Source of the DNA: an uncultured delta proteobacterium
GTDB lineage: Bacteria; Myxococcota; Myxococcia; Myxococcales; 40CM-4-68-19
NCBI GenBank assembly: GCA_903911145.1
Contig: CAIWCD010000039.1
Coordinates: forward strand, 1-64,000
Reading direction: 5' to 3'
DNA length: 64,000 bases
In this document: positions 8,791-17,146 of the stretch, one piece after another
Position numbering within the stretch: the first letter of the stretch is position 1
How the letters are laid out: every line of letters starts with the position of its first letter
Notes under the pieces: model-generated
Told to the model about the DNA's origin: nothing
The model's database searches: none
Seen by the model: only the letters and a program-made list of their open reading frames with translations
Position numbers and translations under genes: made by a program

Positions 8791-9395
8791 CCGAAGTGAA
8801 CCTGCAGGCCGGTCGTCGGCTGGATGGAAAACGTCGAGGCGAGCGAGCCGCTGACTGCGCCGCTCCAGACCCCTGCTGTTCGCGCGTGTCCGACGTACCA
8901 GATCGCCTGCGCGTCGATGAACCAGGTCAACGGGCCGATCGCCGCGACCTCCAGGCCCGCTCCCGCGTGCAGGCCGAAGAGGACGTCGTTCGACGAGGGT
9001 GCTCCCGACTGCTCGGGTGCGATGAAGCTGAAGTTCACGCAGGCGCCGAAGAGTGGCCGCAAGCGCACGCGGGCAGAGAGAGAGAAGGGCGAATAGAGGC
9101 TGAAGCCGATGATGTGATCGTGCCTGAACGCGCCCGGCCAATCGACGACCATCGCGTCCATGTAGAGGTCCACACCGAGGCGCTGCGGCAGAAACTCCCA
9201 GCGGACGCGGCCGCCGACGCCCGCCGATTCGTAGCTCCCAGCGCCGCCGAGCGCGTAGCTTGAGAGTGCGGCGGGATGATCGAATGCAGTCGCCGATGCA
9301 GCCGGTTCCGCCTCGGCCCGCGCGCCCTGCAGCAGCGACAACACAACTCCGCAGAGGATGAAACGCCGAGCAGCGAGAGCTGTCCTGACCATCAT
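8787..9395 (-). CDS. Small outer-membrane beta-barrel-like protein
   Basis: 202 residues with a signal peptide (residues 1-28, cleaved near ARAEA). The mature protein alternates short hydrophobic and polar stretches rich in Gly, Tyr, Trp and Phe, as in small beta-barrels, and ends LQVHFG. It is coupled by a 4-base overlap to the multihaem cytochrome. That pairing recalls porin-cytochrome conduits, but at about 175 mature residues this is too small to be a classical 20-plus-strand porin. An OmpW/OmpA-like barrel is the simplest reading. Confidence 0.7.
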   Translation of the reverse strand: MMVRTALAARRFILCGVVLSLLQGARAEAEPAASATAFDHPAALSSYALGGAGSYESAGVGGRVRWEFLPQRLGVDLYMDAMVVDWPGAFRHDHIIGFSLYSPFSLSARVRLRPLFGACVNFSFIAPEQSGAPSSNDVLFGLHAGAGLEVAAIGPLTWFIDAQAIWYVGHARTAGVWSGAVSGSLASTFSIQPTTGLQVHFG

Positions 9396-9452
9396 GCGCG
9401 CACTCCGTTCGTTGAGCCGTTGTTGCTTGGTGCCGGCTCAACGCCCGCGCAT

Positions 9453-9581
9453 TCATCTCTGCGGCGAACGCCCCCGCTGCCGCGCCGAGAACAGCCACTC
9501 GACGCAGACCACGAACACGGCCGCCGCGAGCGGCACCAGCAGGAGGCTCAAGGCGTGGTCGGTGCGGTCGACGAGCTTCAT
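9453..9581 (-). CDS. Tiny single-pass membrane protein (42 residues)
   Basis: Reads MKLVDRTDHALSLLLVPL..., with one strong membrane helix (residues ~10-31) and a basic tail ending GRSPQR. Third codon positions are almost all G or C, which supports translation. There is no good ribosome site before the ATG. It lies between arsJ (55 bp upstream on the same strand) and the beta-barrel/cytochrome pair. It could be an accessory membrane subunit; no family recognised. Confidence 0.5.
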   Translation of the reverse strand: MKLVDRTDHALSLLLVPLAAAVFVVCVEWLFSARQRGRSPQR

Positions 9582-9635
9582 AGAGAGAAGATCGACACAG
9601 GCGCGCTGGCCGATAACCCGCGCGCGGCGCCGCGA

Positions 9636-10880
9636 CTACTCTCCGCCCGATTCGATCAACGACTCCAGCGCCACCGGCGTCGCGGTTCGCGCAAGCCCCA
9701 GCGAGAGACCGCCTGCGAGCGCAGAGAAGAGCACCGAGCCCCAGAGGCAGCCGGGCACTCCGGCGCGCTGGAAGAGAAGACCGGAGAGCAGCGTTCCGAC
9801 GAGCCGTCCCGCCGCGTTGCTCATGTAATAGAAGCCGACGTTCATCGCGACCTTGTCTCCGTCCGAGTAGGCCAGGATCAGGTACGAGTGGACCGAGGAG
9901 TTCAGCGCGAAGAGTGCGCCGAACGCGGCAAGGCCTCCGACGATCATGGGCACCGCCGGGGCGCCCTGGTGCAGCCCGATTGCGATCGCGGCCGTTGCAC
10001 CCGATAGCGCGAAGGCAAGCACGGCGAGCGTGCTTCCGCCTGGCGCTGCGCCCGCCTGCCATCGGCGGATCAGCAGCGGGGCGAACGACTGCACGACGCC
10101 GTAGCCAATCACCCAGAGCGCGAGGAACGCACCCACCTGCGTGAACGACCAGCCGAGTTCGTAGAGGAAGACGGGAACGCCGACGACAAACCAGACATCG
10201 CGCGCGCCGAAGAGGAAAAAGCGCGCGGCCGAGAGGAGATTCACCTCGCGGTTCTTCGAGAACATCCCCTTGAACTTCGCCTTCGCTTTGGTGCGCCCCA
10301 AGCCAGCTGGCAGGGAGAGCTGCGCGGCGACGAAGACCAGCGCGATGGAGATCGCCATCGCGAACAGCGCGCCCTTGAATCCGAGCACGGTGAGCAGGAG
10401 TCCGCCGAGAAAGAAGCCGCACCCTTTGAGCGCGTTTTTGCTGCCGGTCAGGAGCGCGACCCACTTGAACAGCGCGCCGTTGCCGTCCTCGGGGATGAGC
10501 ACCTTGATGAACGACTTTGCGCTCATCTTGGTCAGGTCTTTCGCGATGCCGGAGAGCGCCTGCGCGGCCATCACCCAGGCGACCGAGAGCGCGACGCTCC
10601 ACTCTGGCTGCAGCCCGCAGAGAGCCCCGAGCGCCGCGACCTGCACGAGCAGACCCGCGGTGAGCGTGACCTTGAGACCCAGTTGGGCTGCGAGGTAGCC
10701 GCCGAGGAGGTTGGTGACGATCCCGAAGAATTCGTAGAAGAGAAAGAGGAACGCGAGCGAGACGGGCGAATAGCCGAGCGCGTGGAAGTGCAGGAGCACC
10801 AGCATGCGCAGCGCGCCATCGGTGAGCGTGAAGGCCCAGTAGGCTGCCGTGACGAGCGCGTAGTTGCGCAACTGGCTCAT
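9636..10880 (-). CDS. arsJ: ArsJ, MFS exporter of 1-arseno-3-phosphoglycerate
   Basis: 414 residues with about twelve hydrophobic helices and the major-facilitator fold. The N-terminus [17 protein letters not shown] and the [12 protein letters not shown] region are typical of ArsJ. In characterised systems ArsJ extrudes the unstable organoarsenical made when GAPDH uses arsenate in place of phosphate, giving net arsenate efflux. The adjacent, 4-base-overlapping GAPDH gene is the expected partner. The start is ATG 10878-10880, inside the ATGA overlap. Last gene of the arsenic operon. Confidence 0.9.
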   Translation of the reverse strand: MSQLRNYALVTAAYWAFTLTDGALRMLVLLHFHALGYSPVSLAFLFLFYEFFGIVTNLLGGYLAAQLGLKVTLTAGLLVQVAALGALCGLQPEWSVALSVAWVMAAQALSGIAKDLTKMSAKSFIKVLIPEDGNGALFKWVALLTGSKNALKGCGFFLGGLLLTVLGFKGALFAMAISIALVFVAAQLSLPAGLGRTKAKAKFKGMFSKNREVNLLSAARFFLFGARDVWFVVGVPVFLYELGWSFTQVGAFLALWVIGYGVVQSFAPLLIRRWQAGAAPGGSTLAVLAFALSGATAAIAIGLHQGAPAVPMIVGGLAAFGALFALNSSVHSYLILAYSDGDKVAMNVGFYYMSNAAGRLVGTLLSGLLFQRAGVPGCLWGSVLFSALAGGLSLGLARTATPVALESLIESGGE

Positions 10881-11890
10881 CGCAGCGACTGCCCGACCTT
10901 GCGCGCGAGCTCGACCATGCGGTTCACGTAGCCCCACTCGTTGTCGTACCAGGCGACGATCTTCACGCAGGTGCCGTCGACGACCATCGTCGAGAGCGCA
11001 TCGATGATGGCGCTGCGCGGATCGCCCTTGTAATCGACCGACACCAGCGGCCTCTCCTCGTATCCGAGGATCCCCTTGAGCGGGCCGCCGTCGGACGCGG
11101 CCTTCAGGAGCGCGTTGACCTCGTCGACCGATGTGGGCCGCGCCACCTCGAACACGCAGTCGGTCAGGGAGGCGTTGAGCAGCGGCACGCGCACGGCCAT
11201 CCCGTTCAGCTTGCCCTTGAGCTCGGGATAGATGAGCGCGATCGCCGTGGCGCTTCCCGTCGTCGTGGGAATGAGCGAGACGCCCGCGGCCCGCGCGCGG
11301 CGCAGATCCTTGTGCGGTGTATCGACGACGAACTGCGTGCCGGTCGCATCGTGCACAGTCGTGATTGCGCCGTGCTTGATGCCCAGCCCCTCGTGAATCA
11401 CCTTCACGACAGGCGCGAGGCAGTTCGTCGTGCACGAGGCCGCAGTGAGCAGACGATGCTTGTCTGCGTCGTAGAGCTGATCGTTCACGCCCATCACGAT
11501 ATTGAGCGCCTCCTCTTTGACGGGCGCCGCGACGATCACCTTCTTCACGCCGCGATCGAAGTAGCCGGAGAGCGTCGCGGGCGTGAGGAACTTGCCCGTC
11601 GCTTCGAGCACGATGTCGACCTGGGCCGCGTCCCAGGGGACCTCTCGGGGCGTTGGCTGCGAGGAGAAGTTGATCGACTTGCCATCGATCGCGAGAGCGT
11701 TCTCCTCGGGCTTCACATCGTGCTGCCAGCGGCCGTGCACCGAGTCGAAGACAAGCAGATGCGCGGCGGCCTGCGGGCCACCCTTGAGCTCGTTGATCTG
11801 CACGAACTCGAGGTCGGTCGCGCCCCACGCGGCCCGCAGCGCGAGCCGGCCCATGCGGCCGAATCCGTTGATGCCGATGCGTGTGGTCAT
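10877..11890 (-). CDS. gapdh (ars-associated): ArsJ-associated glyceraldehyde-3-phosphate dehydrogenase
   Basis: 337 residues. Rossmann start [12 protein letters not shown] (residues 4-15). The catalytic cysteine lies in ASCTTNC (Cys153) and the catalytic histidine in TTVHDATG (His180). The C-terminal helix [15 protein letters not shown] is characteristic. Its place between arsC and arsJ, with 4-base overlaps on both sides, argues that it is dedicated to arsenate rather than glycolysis. The reaction is glyceraldehyde-3-phosphate + arsenate + NAD+ to 1-arseno-3-phosphoglycerate. Confidence 0.93.
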   Translation of the reverse strand: MTTRIGINGFGRMGRLALRAAWGATDLEFVQINELKGGPQAAAHLLVFDSVHGRWQHDVKPEENALAIDGKSINFSSQPTPREVPWDAAQVDIVLEATGKFLTPATLSGYFDRGVKKVIVAAPVKEEALNIVMGVNDQLYDADKHRLLTAASCTTNCLAPVVKVIHEGLGIKHGAITTVHDATGTQFVVDTPHKDLRRARAAGVSLIPTTTGSATAIALIYPELKGKLNGMAVRVPLLNASLTDCVFEVARPTSVDEVNALLKAASDGGPLKGILGYEERPLVSVDYKGDPRSAIIDALSTMVVDGTCVKIVAWYDNEWGYVNRMVELARKVGQSLR

Positions 11891-12300
11891 GGTGCCTTCT
11901 TTCGCGCCCAGCCTTCGCGCTCGACGAGTTGTTGCACGCGCTCGCGAACCGCGTCGCGAATGGTGCGCACGACTGCGAGCGATTGGCCCATCGGGTCCGC
12001 GAGCGGCCAGTCGTCGCGGCGCAGACCGGGCACGACAGGACACGCTTCACCGCAGCCCAGGGTGATGAGCAGGCTCGCGCGTTGTGCGATCTCCTGCGTG
12101 AGGAGCCTCGGCGCGGCGCTGCCGAGATCGATCCCGACTTCGCCCATCGCGGCTCGGAATTCCGGGTAGATCGCCTCGCCCGGTTTCGTGCCCGCAGAGA
12201 TCGCGCAGGCGATCGCGGGATCCGCGAGCTGGTTGAAGAGAGCGCAGGCCATCTGCGAGCGACCGGCGTTGTGCACGCAGGCGAAGAGAATCGTCTTCAC
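11887..12300 (-). CDS. arsC: Arsenate reductase, low-molecular-weight phosphatase type
   Basis: 137 residues. Begins [16 protein letters not shown] with the C-x5-R-S phosphatase loop (Cys8 to Arg14). Further redox cysteines are in GCGEACP (Cys83, Cys87), as in thioredoxin-linked ArsC. It reduces arsenate to arsenite for export by Acr3. Translation starts at GTG 12298-12300, overlapping the acr3 stop as GTGA. It lies second in the acr3-arsC-gapdh-arsJ run. Confidence 0.93.
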   Translation of the reverse strand: MKTILFACVHNAGRSQMACALFNQLADPAIACAISAGTKPGEAIYPEFRAAMGEVGIDLGSAAPRLLTQEIAQRASLLITLGCGEACPVVPGLRRDDWPLADPMGQSLAVVRTIRDAVRERVQQLVEREGWARKKAP

Positions 12301-13388
12301 GGAATTCGCGTCTCCAGGACCGGTTCGGTGCCGAAGTATCGACGCCGCAGCCAGAGCGAGACGTTCACGAGGCCGATCAATGCCGGCACCTCGACGAGCG
12401 GTCCGATGACCGCCGCGAAGGCCGCGCCATGCGCGACACCGAACGTCGCGACGGCGACAGCGATCGCCAGCTCGAAATTGTTCGAGGCCGCAGTGAACGA
12501 GAGTGTCGCGGCCTCCGGATAGCTCGCCCCCGCGGCCTTTGCGGCGAAGAAGGAGAGGAAGAACATCGCGACGAAGTAGACGAGCAGCGGGGCCGCGATG
12601 CGAAGGACATCGAGCGGCAACCGGACGATCGCGTCGCCCTTGAGTGAGAACATCACGACGATGGTGAAGAGCAGAGCGACGAGAGTGATCGGTGCTGTGC
12701 GTGGAACAAATCGCGTCTGGTACCAGCTGTCGCCCATCGCTCGACGCAGCAGGAAGCGAGTGACGAATCCGGCGAGAAACGGGATGCCCAGATAGACGGC
12801 GACGCTCCTGGCGATCTCGCCCATCCCGATGTTCACCGTGGCGCCGTGCAGCCCGAGCAGCGCAGGAATCCAGGTGATGAAGAGCCAGGCGTAGAGCGGG
12901 AAGAAGAGCACCTGGAAGATCGAGTTGAGCGCGACGAGACCCGCGCAATACTCGGCGTCGCCGTCTGCGAGTTCGTTCCAGACGATCACCATCGCGATGC
13001 AGCGCGCGAGGCCGATCATGATCAGGCCCACCATGTACTCCGGCTTGTCGCGCAGGAAGATCACGGCGAGGCCGAACATCAGCACCGGCCCGATGATCCA
13101 GTTCAGGACGAGCGAAAGCACGAGCACGCGCCTGTTGCGCAAGACCCGGCCGAGCTCCTCGTAGCGAACCCGTGCGAGCGGCGGATACATCATGAGGATG
13201 AGGCCGAGCGCGAGAGGCAACGACGTGGTGCCGATGCTCAGTCGCGCCAGGGCGGTGACGACGCCCGGGACCGCCCGTCCCAGCAGAACGCCCACCACCA
13301 TCGCGGCAAAGATCCAGCCGGTCAGGTAGCGATGAAGAAAAGAGAGGCGCCGCGTGGTTGCAAGCGGATGGCGTGGGCCTGAATCCAT
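12297..13388 (-). CDS. acr3: Acr3 arsenite efflux permease
   Basis: 363 residues with about ten membrane helices. The conserved Acr3 block [19 protein letters not shown] contains the essential cysteine. It exports As(III) across the inner membrane using the proton gradient. The ATG at 13386-13388 lies inside an operator-like palindrome and only a few bases beyond a predicted -10 box, so the transcript may be almost leaderless. First gene of the four-gene operon, separate from arsR by about 110 bp. Confidence 0.95.
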   Translation of the reverse strand: MDSGPRHPLATTRRLSFLHRYLTGWIFAAMVVGVLLGRAVPGVVTALARLSIGTTSLPLALGLILMMYPPLARVRYEELGRVLRNRRVLVLSLVLNWIIGPVLMFGLAVIFLRDKPEYMVGLIMIGLARCIAMVIVWNELADGDAEYCAGLVALNSIFQVLFFPLYAWLFITWIPALLGLHGATVNIGMGEIARSVAVYLGIPFLAGFVTRFLLRRAMGDSWYQTRFVPRTAPITLVALLFTIVVMFSLKGDAIVRLPLDVLRIAAPLLVYFVAMFFLSFFAAKAAGASYPEAATLSFTAASNNFELAIAVAVATFGVAHGAAFAAVIGPLVEVPALIGLVNVSLWLRRRYFGTEPVLETRIP

Positions 13389-13427
13389 ATTCGCCGAGCA
13401 AGATATCCGCTCAGGCAAATATAACAA
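13385..13427 (-). promoter_or_regulatory. acr3 promoter and ArsR-type operator
   Basis: On the minus strand TTGTTA (13422-13427) and TATCTT (13400-13405) are spaced by 16 bases. ATATTC (13387-13392) and AGATAT (13401-13406) form an imperfect inverted repeat with an 8-base centre. A wider hyphenated palindrome pairs ATATTCGCCGAGC (13387-13399) with GCTCAGGCAAATAT (13409-13422). The same ATATTC-N8-RGATAT unit recurs at the arsR start. The operator covers the -10 region and start codon, which suits repression by ArsR. Confidence 0.7.
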
Positions 13428-13500
13428 GTGACATCGAAGTGTCGGCCCGACTCCGCTGGCGGCCCTCCGCTGGATGCTGCCGCGGCGCGCAGCCTGTTCG

Positions 13501-13914
13501 TTACCTGCGCGCGCGCGGCGTGGTGTGCTCGGGGCAGCAACCGCCCTTGGTCTGGAGCTTGCGGAGCGCGGCACTGTCGCGTTCCGCCTCGGGGATCTCT
13601 TCCGCGGCAGCATCGAGCAACTCGAGCAGCTTGCGGTGAAAGCCGGGACGGGCTGGTGCGAGCGCGTAGAACATGAAGCCGCTGCGCCGCTCGCCGTCGA
13701 TCAGCCGTGCGCGCTGCAGATACGCGAGGTGGCGCGAGGCCTTGGGCTGCAGCACCTTGAGGACGGCAGCGAGATCGCCGACGCAGAGCGCGCCCCCGCG
13801 AAGCAGATGCAGGATGCGGACGCGGGTCGGGTCCGCGAGCGCACTGAGCGCATCGATGATTGCGGGGGGCGTCGGGCGGGGCGCAACGGTGGGGGCAGCA
13901 GACTTGGTAGCCAT
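13501..13914 (-). CDS. arsR: ArsR-family arsenic-responsive repressor
   Basis: 137 residues from ATG 13912-13914. The winged-helix domain (residues ~20-90) starts [12 protein letters not shown] and has the recognition region [17 protein letters not shown]. Cys44 sits in ALCVGDL, where classical ArsR has two cysteines. A vicinal pair, Cys126-Cys127 (GGCCPEH), lies near the C-terminus. These are candidate As(III) ligands of a non-classical site. It lies immediately upstream of acr3 on the same strand and probably represses both itself and the operon. Confidence 0.92.
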   Translation of the reverse strand: MATKSAAPTVAPRPTPPAIIDALSALADPTRVRILHLLRGGALCVGDLAAVLKVLQPKASRHLAYLQRARLIDGERRSGFMFYALAPARPGFHRKLLELLDAAAEEIPEAERDSAALRKLQTKGGCCPEHTTPRARR

Positions 13915-13933
13915 ATTCGCGAAGCAGGATATC
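13911..13933 (-). promoter_or_regulatory. arsR operator
   Basis: ATATTC (13913-13918) and GGATAT (13927-13932), separated by 8 bases, repeat the operator at acr3. Seen across 23 bases, the two sites differ at only about four positions. As at acr3, the site spans the start codon. Together they indicate that one regulator controls both units. Confidence 0.65.
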
Positions 13934-14054
13934 GCGCCGCACGAATTCGCGAAAGTGACAATCGCGAGCACGAGCCCTCTTCGCGGTCGGTGCGTCCACG
14001 AAAGCGCCACGAGGGCGCGCTCCGCAGGGGCGCAGCGGTGACCCGCGCAGAGCG

Positions 14055-14144
14055 CTTCCCGGAGCGCTCCATCTCGAGTACACGGTCGCGCTCTGCATGC
14101 CGCTTGCTGGGGCGTCGTCTAACGGCAGGACGCGGGACTTTGAA
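14055..14144 (+). repeat. Direct repeat A: tRNA-Gln leader plus 5' half
   Basis: 90 bases matching 15199-15288 at roughly 90 percent. The repeat contains about 53 bases of upstream flank, including TTCCCG and TACACG with a 17-base spacer (a possible weak promoter), plus the tRNA-Gln sequence from its first base to the anticodon loop. The match stops at 14144. The 14.0-15.3 kb stretch is thus bracketed by these repeats. The 363 bases between arsR and the dehydrogenase gene hold only this repeat, the tRNA remnant and short flanks. Confidence 0.8.
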
Positions 14145-14161
14145 CCGAAGACTGCGCCCCA
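14108..14161 (+). pseudogene. Degenerate tRNA-Gln remnant
   Basis: The first 37 bases (14108-14144) equal the intact tRNA-Gln through the anticodon loop. After that the anticodon 3' strand, variable loop and T arm are missing. The bases CGCCCCA at 14155-14161 could still pair with the 5' acceptor strand TGGGGCG, so the lesion may be an internal deletion rather than a simple truncation. No CCA follows. It is not expected to be functional as tRNA. Confidence 0.7.
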
Positions 14162-14277
14162 TGCCCCTGTAGAATCAGGCTACACGGCGCGCAGACGTCG
14201 CCGTTCGACCCACTCCTGCCACGAAGGGGCCGCAACGGCGGGCGCGAACGCATCACGCAGTCAGAAAGGTTCCCGTC

Positions 14278-15105
14278 ATGAAAGAGGTCATCGTCGTCAT
14301 TGGCGCCGGACAGATCGGACAGGCCATCGCGCGGCGGGTCGGTGTTGGCAAGCAGATCGTCCTCGCCGATCTGCGCCAGGAGAATGCGAGTGCAGCAGCG
14401 ACTGTCTTGGCGAACGCCGGCTACGAGGTGAGCACGGCGGAGGTCGATGCGTCATCGCGGGCCGCAGTGGAGAAGCTGGTTGCGACCGCCTCGGCACTTG
14501 GCCCCATCACGGGACTCATCCATGCGGCGGGCGTCTCTCCCTCGCAGGCCTCGCCGGCGACGATTCTCAAGGTTGATCTGTACGGCACTGCGCTCATCCT
14601 CGAGGAGTTCGGCAAAGTCATCGCGCCCGGCGGTTCGGGCGTCGTCATCGCATCGCAGTCGGGACATCGACTTGCGCCGCTGGCTGTCGAGCAGAACAAG
14701 GCTCTCGCGACGACGCCGGTCGAAGCGCTCCTCGGGCTCGCATTCCTGCAGCCGGATCAGGTCACCGATTCGCTGCACGCCTACCAACTCGCCAAGCGCG
14801 GCAACTCTCTGCGCGTGATGGCCGAGGCGGTGCGTTGGGGCAGGCGGGGCGCGCGGATCAACACGATCAGCCCGGGCATCATCATCACGCCGCTCGCCAA
14901 TGATGAGCTCAGGGGCCCGCGCGGGGACGGCTATCGACGCATGATCGAACTCTCCCCGGCCAAACGCGCGGGTACGCCAGACGAGGTTGGCTCGGTCGCC
15001 GCGCTCTTGATGGGTCCGGACGGTGGATTCATCACCGGGAGCGACTTCTTGATGGATGGTGGCGTCACCGCCTCCTACTGGTACGGCGAACTGGCGCCGC
15101 GATGA
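14278..15105 (+). CDS. Short-chain dehydrogenase/reductase
   Basis: 275 residues of the classical SDR type. Glycine-rich cofactor loop GAGQIG (residues 9-14), VDAS at the adenine-binding position, HAAG (82-85), a Ser region (GVVIASQSGH) and the catalytic YxxxK at Tyr169/Lys173. The C-terminus GSDFLMDGGVTA is standard. A ribosome site AAAGG precedes ATG. Substrate cannot be told from sequence. It is the only gene between the two tRNA-Gln copies, and may have been brought in or retained by a duplication event there. Confidence 0.9.
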   Translation: MKEVIVVIGAGQIGQAIARRVGVGKQIVLADLRQENASAAATVLANAGYEVSTAEVDASSRAAVEKLVATASALGPITGLIHAAGVSPSQASPATILKVDLYGTALILEEFGKVIAPGGSGVVIASQSGHRLAPLAVEQNKALATTPVEALLGLAFLQPDQVTDSLHAYQLAKRGNSLRVMAEAVRWGRRGARINTISPGIIITPLANDELRGPRGDGYRRMIELSPAKRAGTPDEVGSVAALLMGPDGGFITGSDFLMDGGVTASYWYGELAPR

Positions 15106-15198
15106 CGGCGTCGGCTTTTTGCGGCTGTGTGTTCAGTCTGGCCCCGACGGGGCCACATGGGCCCGGGACGGTTTCGCGGCGTTCAACATGGCCGCGTG

Positions 15199-15288
15199 CT
15201 TCCCGGCGCGCATCAACTCGAGTACAAGGTCGCGCTCTGCAAGCCGCTTGATGGGGCGTCGTCTAACGGCAGGACGCGGGACTTTGAA
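15199..15288 (+). repeat. Direct repeat B: tRNA-Gln leader plus 5' half
   Basis: Partner of 14055-14144. It carries the flank preceding the intact tRNA-Gln, including TTCCCG and TACAAG spaced by 17 bases, ending about 13 bases before the tRNA. Identity with copy A is highest from CTCGAGTAC onward. Some similarity continues upstream of 15199 but fades. Confidence 0.8.
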
Positions 15289-15325
15289 TCCCGCTATCTT
15301 GGTTCGAATCCAAGCGCCCCAACCA
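15252..15325 (+). tRNA. tRNA-Gln (anticodon TTG)
   Basis: A complete cloverleaf: acceptor stem TGGGGCG with CGCCCCA, D arm with TCTAACGGCAGGA, anticodon stem CGGGA/TCCCG enclosing CTTTGAA (anticodon TTG at 15284-15286), and T arm CTTGG-TTCGAAT-CCAAG. The discriminator A and the CCA end (15323-15325) are encoded. It lies 20 bases upstream of ychF and may be co-transcribed with it. Confidence 0.97.
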
Positions 15326-15345
15326 CACTCTCCCTCGAGGACGCT

Positions 15346-16476
15346 TTGGGTCTCTCCATCGGTATTGTCGGTCTGCCCAACGTGGGCAAGAGCACCCTCT
15401 TCAACGCGCTCTCGGGCGCGAATGTCCTCGCTGCGAACTATCCGTTCGCGACGAAGGATCCGAACGTCGGCGTGGTGCCGGTGCCCGATGCGCGCCTCGC
15501 GAAGCTTGCGACGGTGCACAAGAGCAAGAAGATCCTCGCGGCCGCGCTGGAGTTCGTCGACATCGCGGGCCTCGTGAAGGGCGCGTCGAAGGGTGAAGGG
15601 CTCGGGAACAAGTTCCTCGCCAACATTCGCGAGGCCTCTGCGATCGCGCACGTGCTGCGTTGCTTCGAGGACGGCGACGTCGTGCACGTCGATGGCGCGG
15701 TCGATCCCGAGCGCGACAAGGACGTCGTCGACACCGAGCTGATGCTCAAGGATCTCGAGGCGCTCGACAAGAAGCGCGAGCGCGCGGCGAAAGACGCCAA
15801 GGGCCTGGGCAAGCCGGCCGAAGAGGCGAAGCTCGACATCGCGATCATCGATCGCATCCGCGAGGCGCTCAACTCCGGCAAGCCCGCGCGCAGCCTGAAG
15901 TACACGGATGACGAGCTGCCGCGCGTGCGCGAGATGTTCCTGCTCTCGGCGAAGCCGGTGCTCTATGTCGCGAACGTCGATGAGAACCAGCTGGCGCGCA
16001 TCGGCGAGGATCCGGCCAACGCGAAGAAGGACCCCACCGTCGCGAAAGTGGTCGCGATCGCCGAGCGCGAGAACGCCCGCTGGGTCGCGATCTGCTCGAA
16101 GGTCGAGGCGGAGATCTCGGAGCTTCCTCTCGAGGAGCGCACCGAATTTCTCGGCTCCATCGGGCTCACCGAGCCCGGTCTGCACAAGCTCGCCCGCGCG
16201 GGCTTCGATCTGCTCGGCCTGATGAGCTACTTCACCGCCGGTCCGGAAGAGACGCGCGCGTGGGTGATCCAGAAGGGCTGGCGCGCACCGGCGGCGGCTG
16301 GCGTCATCCACACCGACTTCGAGCGCGGCTTCATCAAGGCGGAAGTGATTCGCTGGGACCTGCTGCTCGAGTACGGGAGCGAAGCAGCCGCCCGCGCGAA
16401 GGGCGCGCTGCGCATCGAGGGCAAGGAGTACGTCGTGCAGGACGGCGACGTGATGCACTTCATGTTCAATGTGTAG
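15346..16476 (+). CDS. ychF: Ribosome-binding ATPase YchF/OLA1
   Basis: 376 residues. I place the start at TTG 15346-15348 because it gives the canonical MGLSIGIVGLPNVGKST and follows GAGG by six bases; reading further upstream would run through the tRNA. P-loop GLPNVGKST (residues 9-17), NYPFATKDPNVGVVPVPD, a coiled-coil insertion (~130-200) and the C-terminal TGS domain ending VQDGDVMHFMFNV. YchF prefers ATP and associates with ribosomes. Length is normal for the family. Confidence 0.97.
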   Translation: MGLSIGIVGLPNVGKSTLFNALSGANVLAANYPFATKDPNVGVVPVPDARLAKLATVHKSKKILAAALEFVDIAGLVKGASKGEGLGNKFLANIREASAIAHVLRCFEDGDVVHVDGAVDPERDKDVVDTELMLKDLEALDKKRERAAKDAKGLGKPAEEAKLDIAIIDRIREALNSGKPARSLKYTDDELPRVREMFLLSAKPVLYVANVDENQLARIGEDPANAKKDPTVAKVVAIAERENARWVAICSKVEAEISELPLEERTEFLGSIGLTEPGLHKLARAGFDLLGLMSYFTAGPEETRAWVIQKGWRAPAAAGVIHTDFERGFIKAEVIRWDLLLEYGSEAAARAKGALRIEGKEYVVQDGDVMHFMFNV

Positions 16477-16542
16477 GGGGGCGCACCTGTGTAGCCAAGC
16501 GTAAAGAGATCTTCCCGCGCATTGACGACGGGCGTGGTGTCT

Positions 16543-17127
16543 CTACTGCGCGGTCGTCGCTTCTGCGCGTGCGTCTTTCGTGAACCGCTTGACGAGCAGA
16601 GGGATCGCGATCGTCACGATCAGCACGAGGGCCACGACGACGCCGTCGATGATGCGCAGGCGATGCGTGTGCGCGTCGGAGGGGCCGAGCAGGTAGCCGG
16701 TGCCGACGACGAGGCCGACTTCGGCCATTCCGACCAGTCCGTTGATGATGAGGAACTTCGCGGTGCCGTAGTTCGAGGCGCCGATCGCGAGATAGACGGG
16801 GCCGCGCAGTGCGACGAGAAATCTTCCGATCACGATCGTGCGCGCGCCGTACTTGTGCACGAGCGCCGAGGCCCAGGCCTGGCGGTCCGGCTTGATCATC
16901 CGCTGCCCAAGCCGGCTCGCGAGCAGCCGCGGCAGGAAGGCCTTGCCGGCGAAGAAGGTCAGCCAGTCGCCGAGCATGATCGCCGCCCACGCGACGAGAA
17001 GGGCAAGCCAGAGATTCGCGGCGCCGCTGCGTGCGCTGTAGCCGGCGCCGAGGAGCGTGATCTCCTCGGGCAGCGGGATGAAGAGTGTCGAGAAGTTGGC
17101 GGCGAAGATCAGGAAGTAGACGCGCAT
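16543..17127 (-). CDS. DedA/VTT-domain membrane protein
   Basis: 194 residues with four to five hydrophobic segments. DedA features include PLPEEITLLGAG near residue 20, GDWLTFFAG, the basic stretch KYGARTIVIGRFLVALRGP and GASNYGTAKF. Family members scramble or flip phospholipids, including undecaprenyl phosphate in some. The start is ATG 17125-17127, with a TTG directly before it as an alternative. It follows a CsgG-like gene on the same strand by 19 bp. Confidence 0.85.
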   Translation of the reverse strand: MRVYFLIFAANFSTLFIPLPEEITLLGAGYSARSGAANLWLALLVAWAAIMLGDWLTFFAGKAFLPRLLASRLGQRMIKPDRQAWASALVHKYGARTIVIGRFLVALRGPVYLAIGASNYGTAKFLIINGLVGMAEVGLVVGTGYLLGPSDAHTHRLRIIDGVVVALVLIVTIAIPLLVKRFTKDARAEATTAQ

Positions 17128-17146
17128 CAAGTGCCGCGCGCCCGAC

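Noticed and set aside
8791-10602. N-terminal extension of the cytochrome frame by about 600 codons
   Set aside because: It would run antisense-free but out of frame through the barrel protein and arsJ; the true start is the ATG at 8790 with a lipobox and ATGA overlap.
14108-14161. A second functional tRNA-Gln
   Set aside because: The T arm and the 3' strand of the anticodon stem are missing and no CCA follows.
15127-15345. Extended N-terminus of YchF
   Set aside because: The added codons would translate the tRNA-Gln gene; the TTG at 15346 gives the canonical YchF start with a ribosome site.
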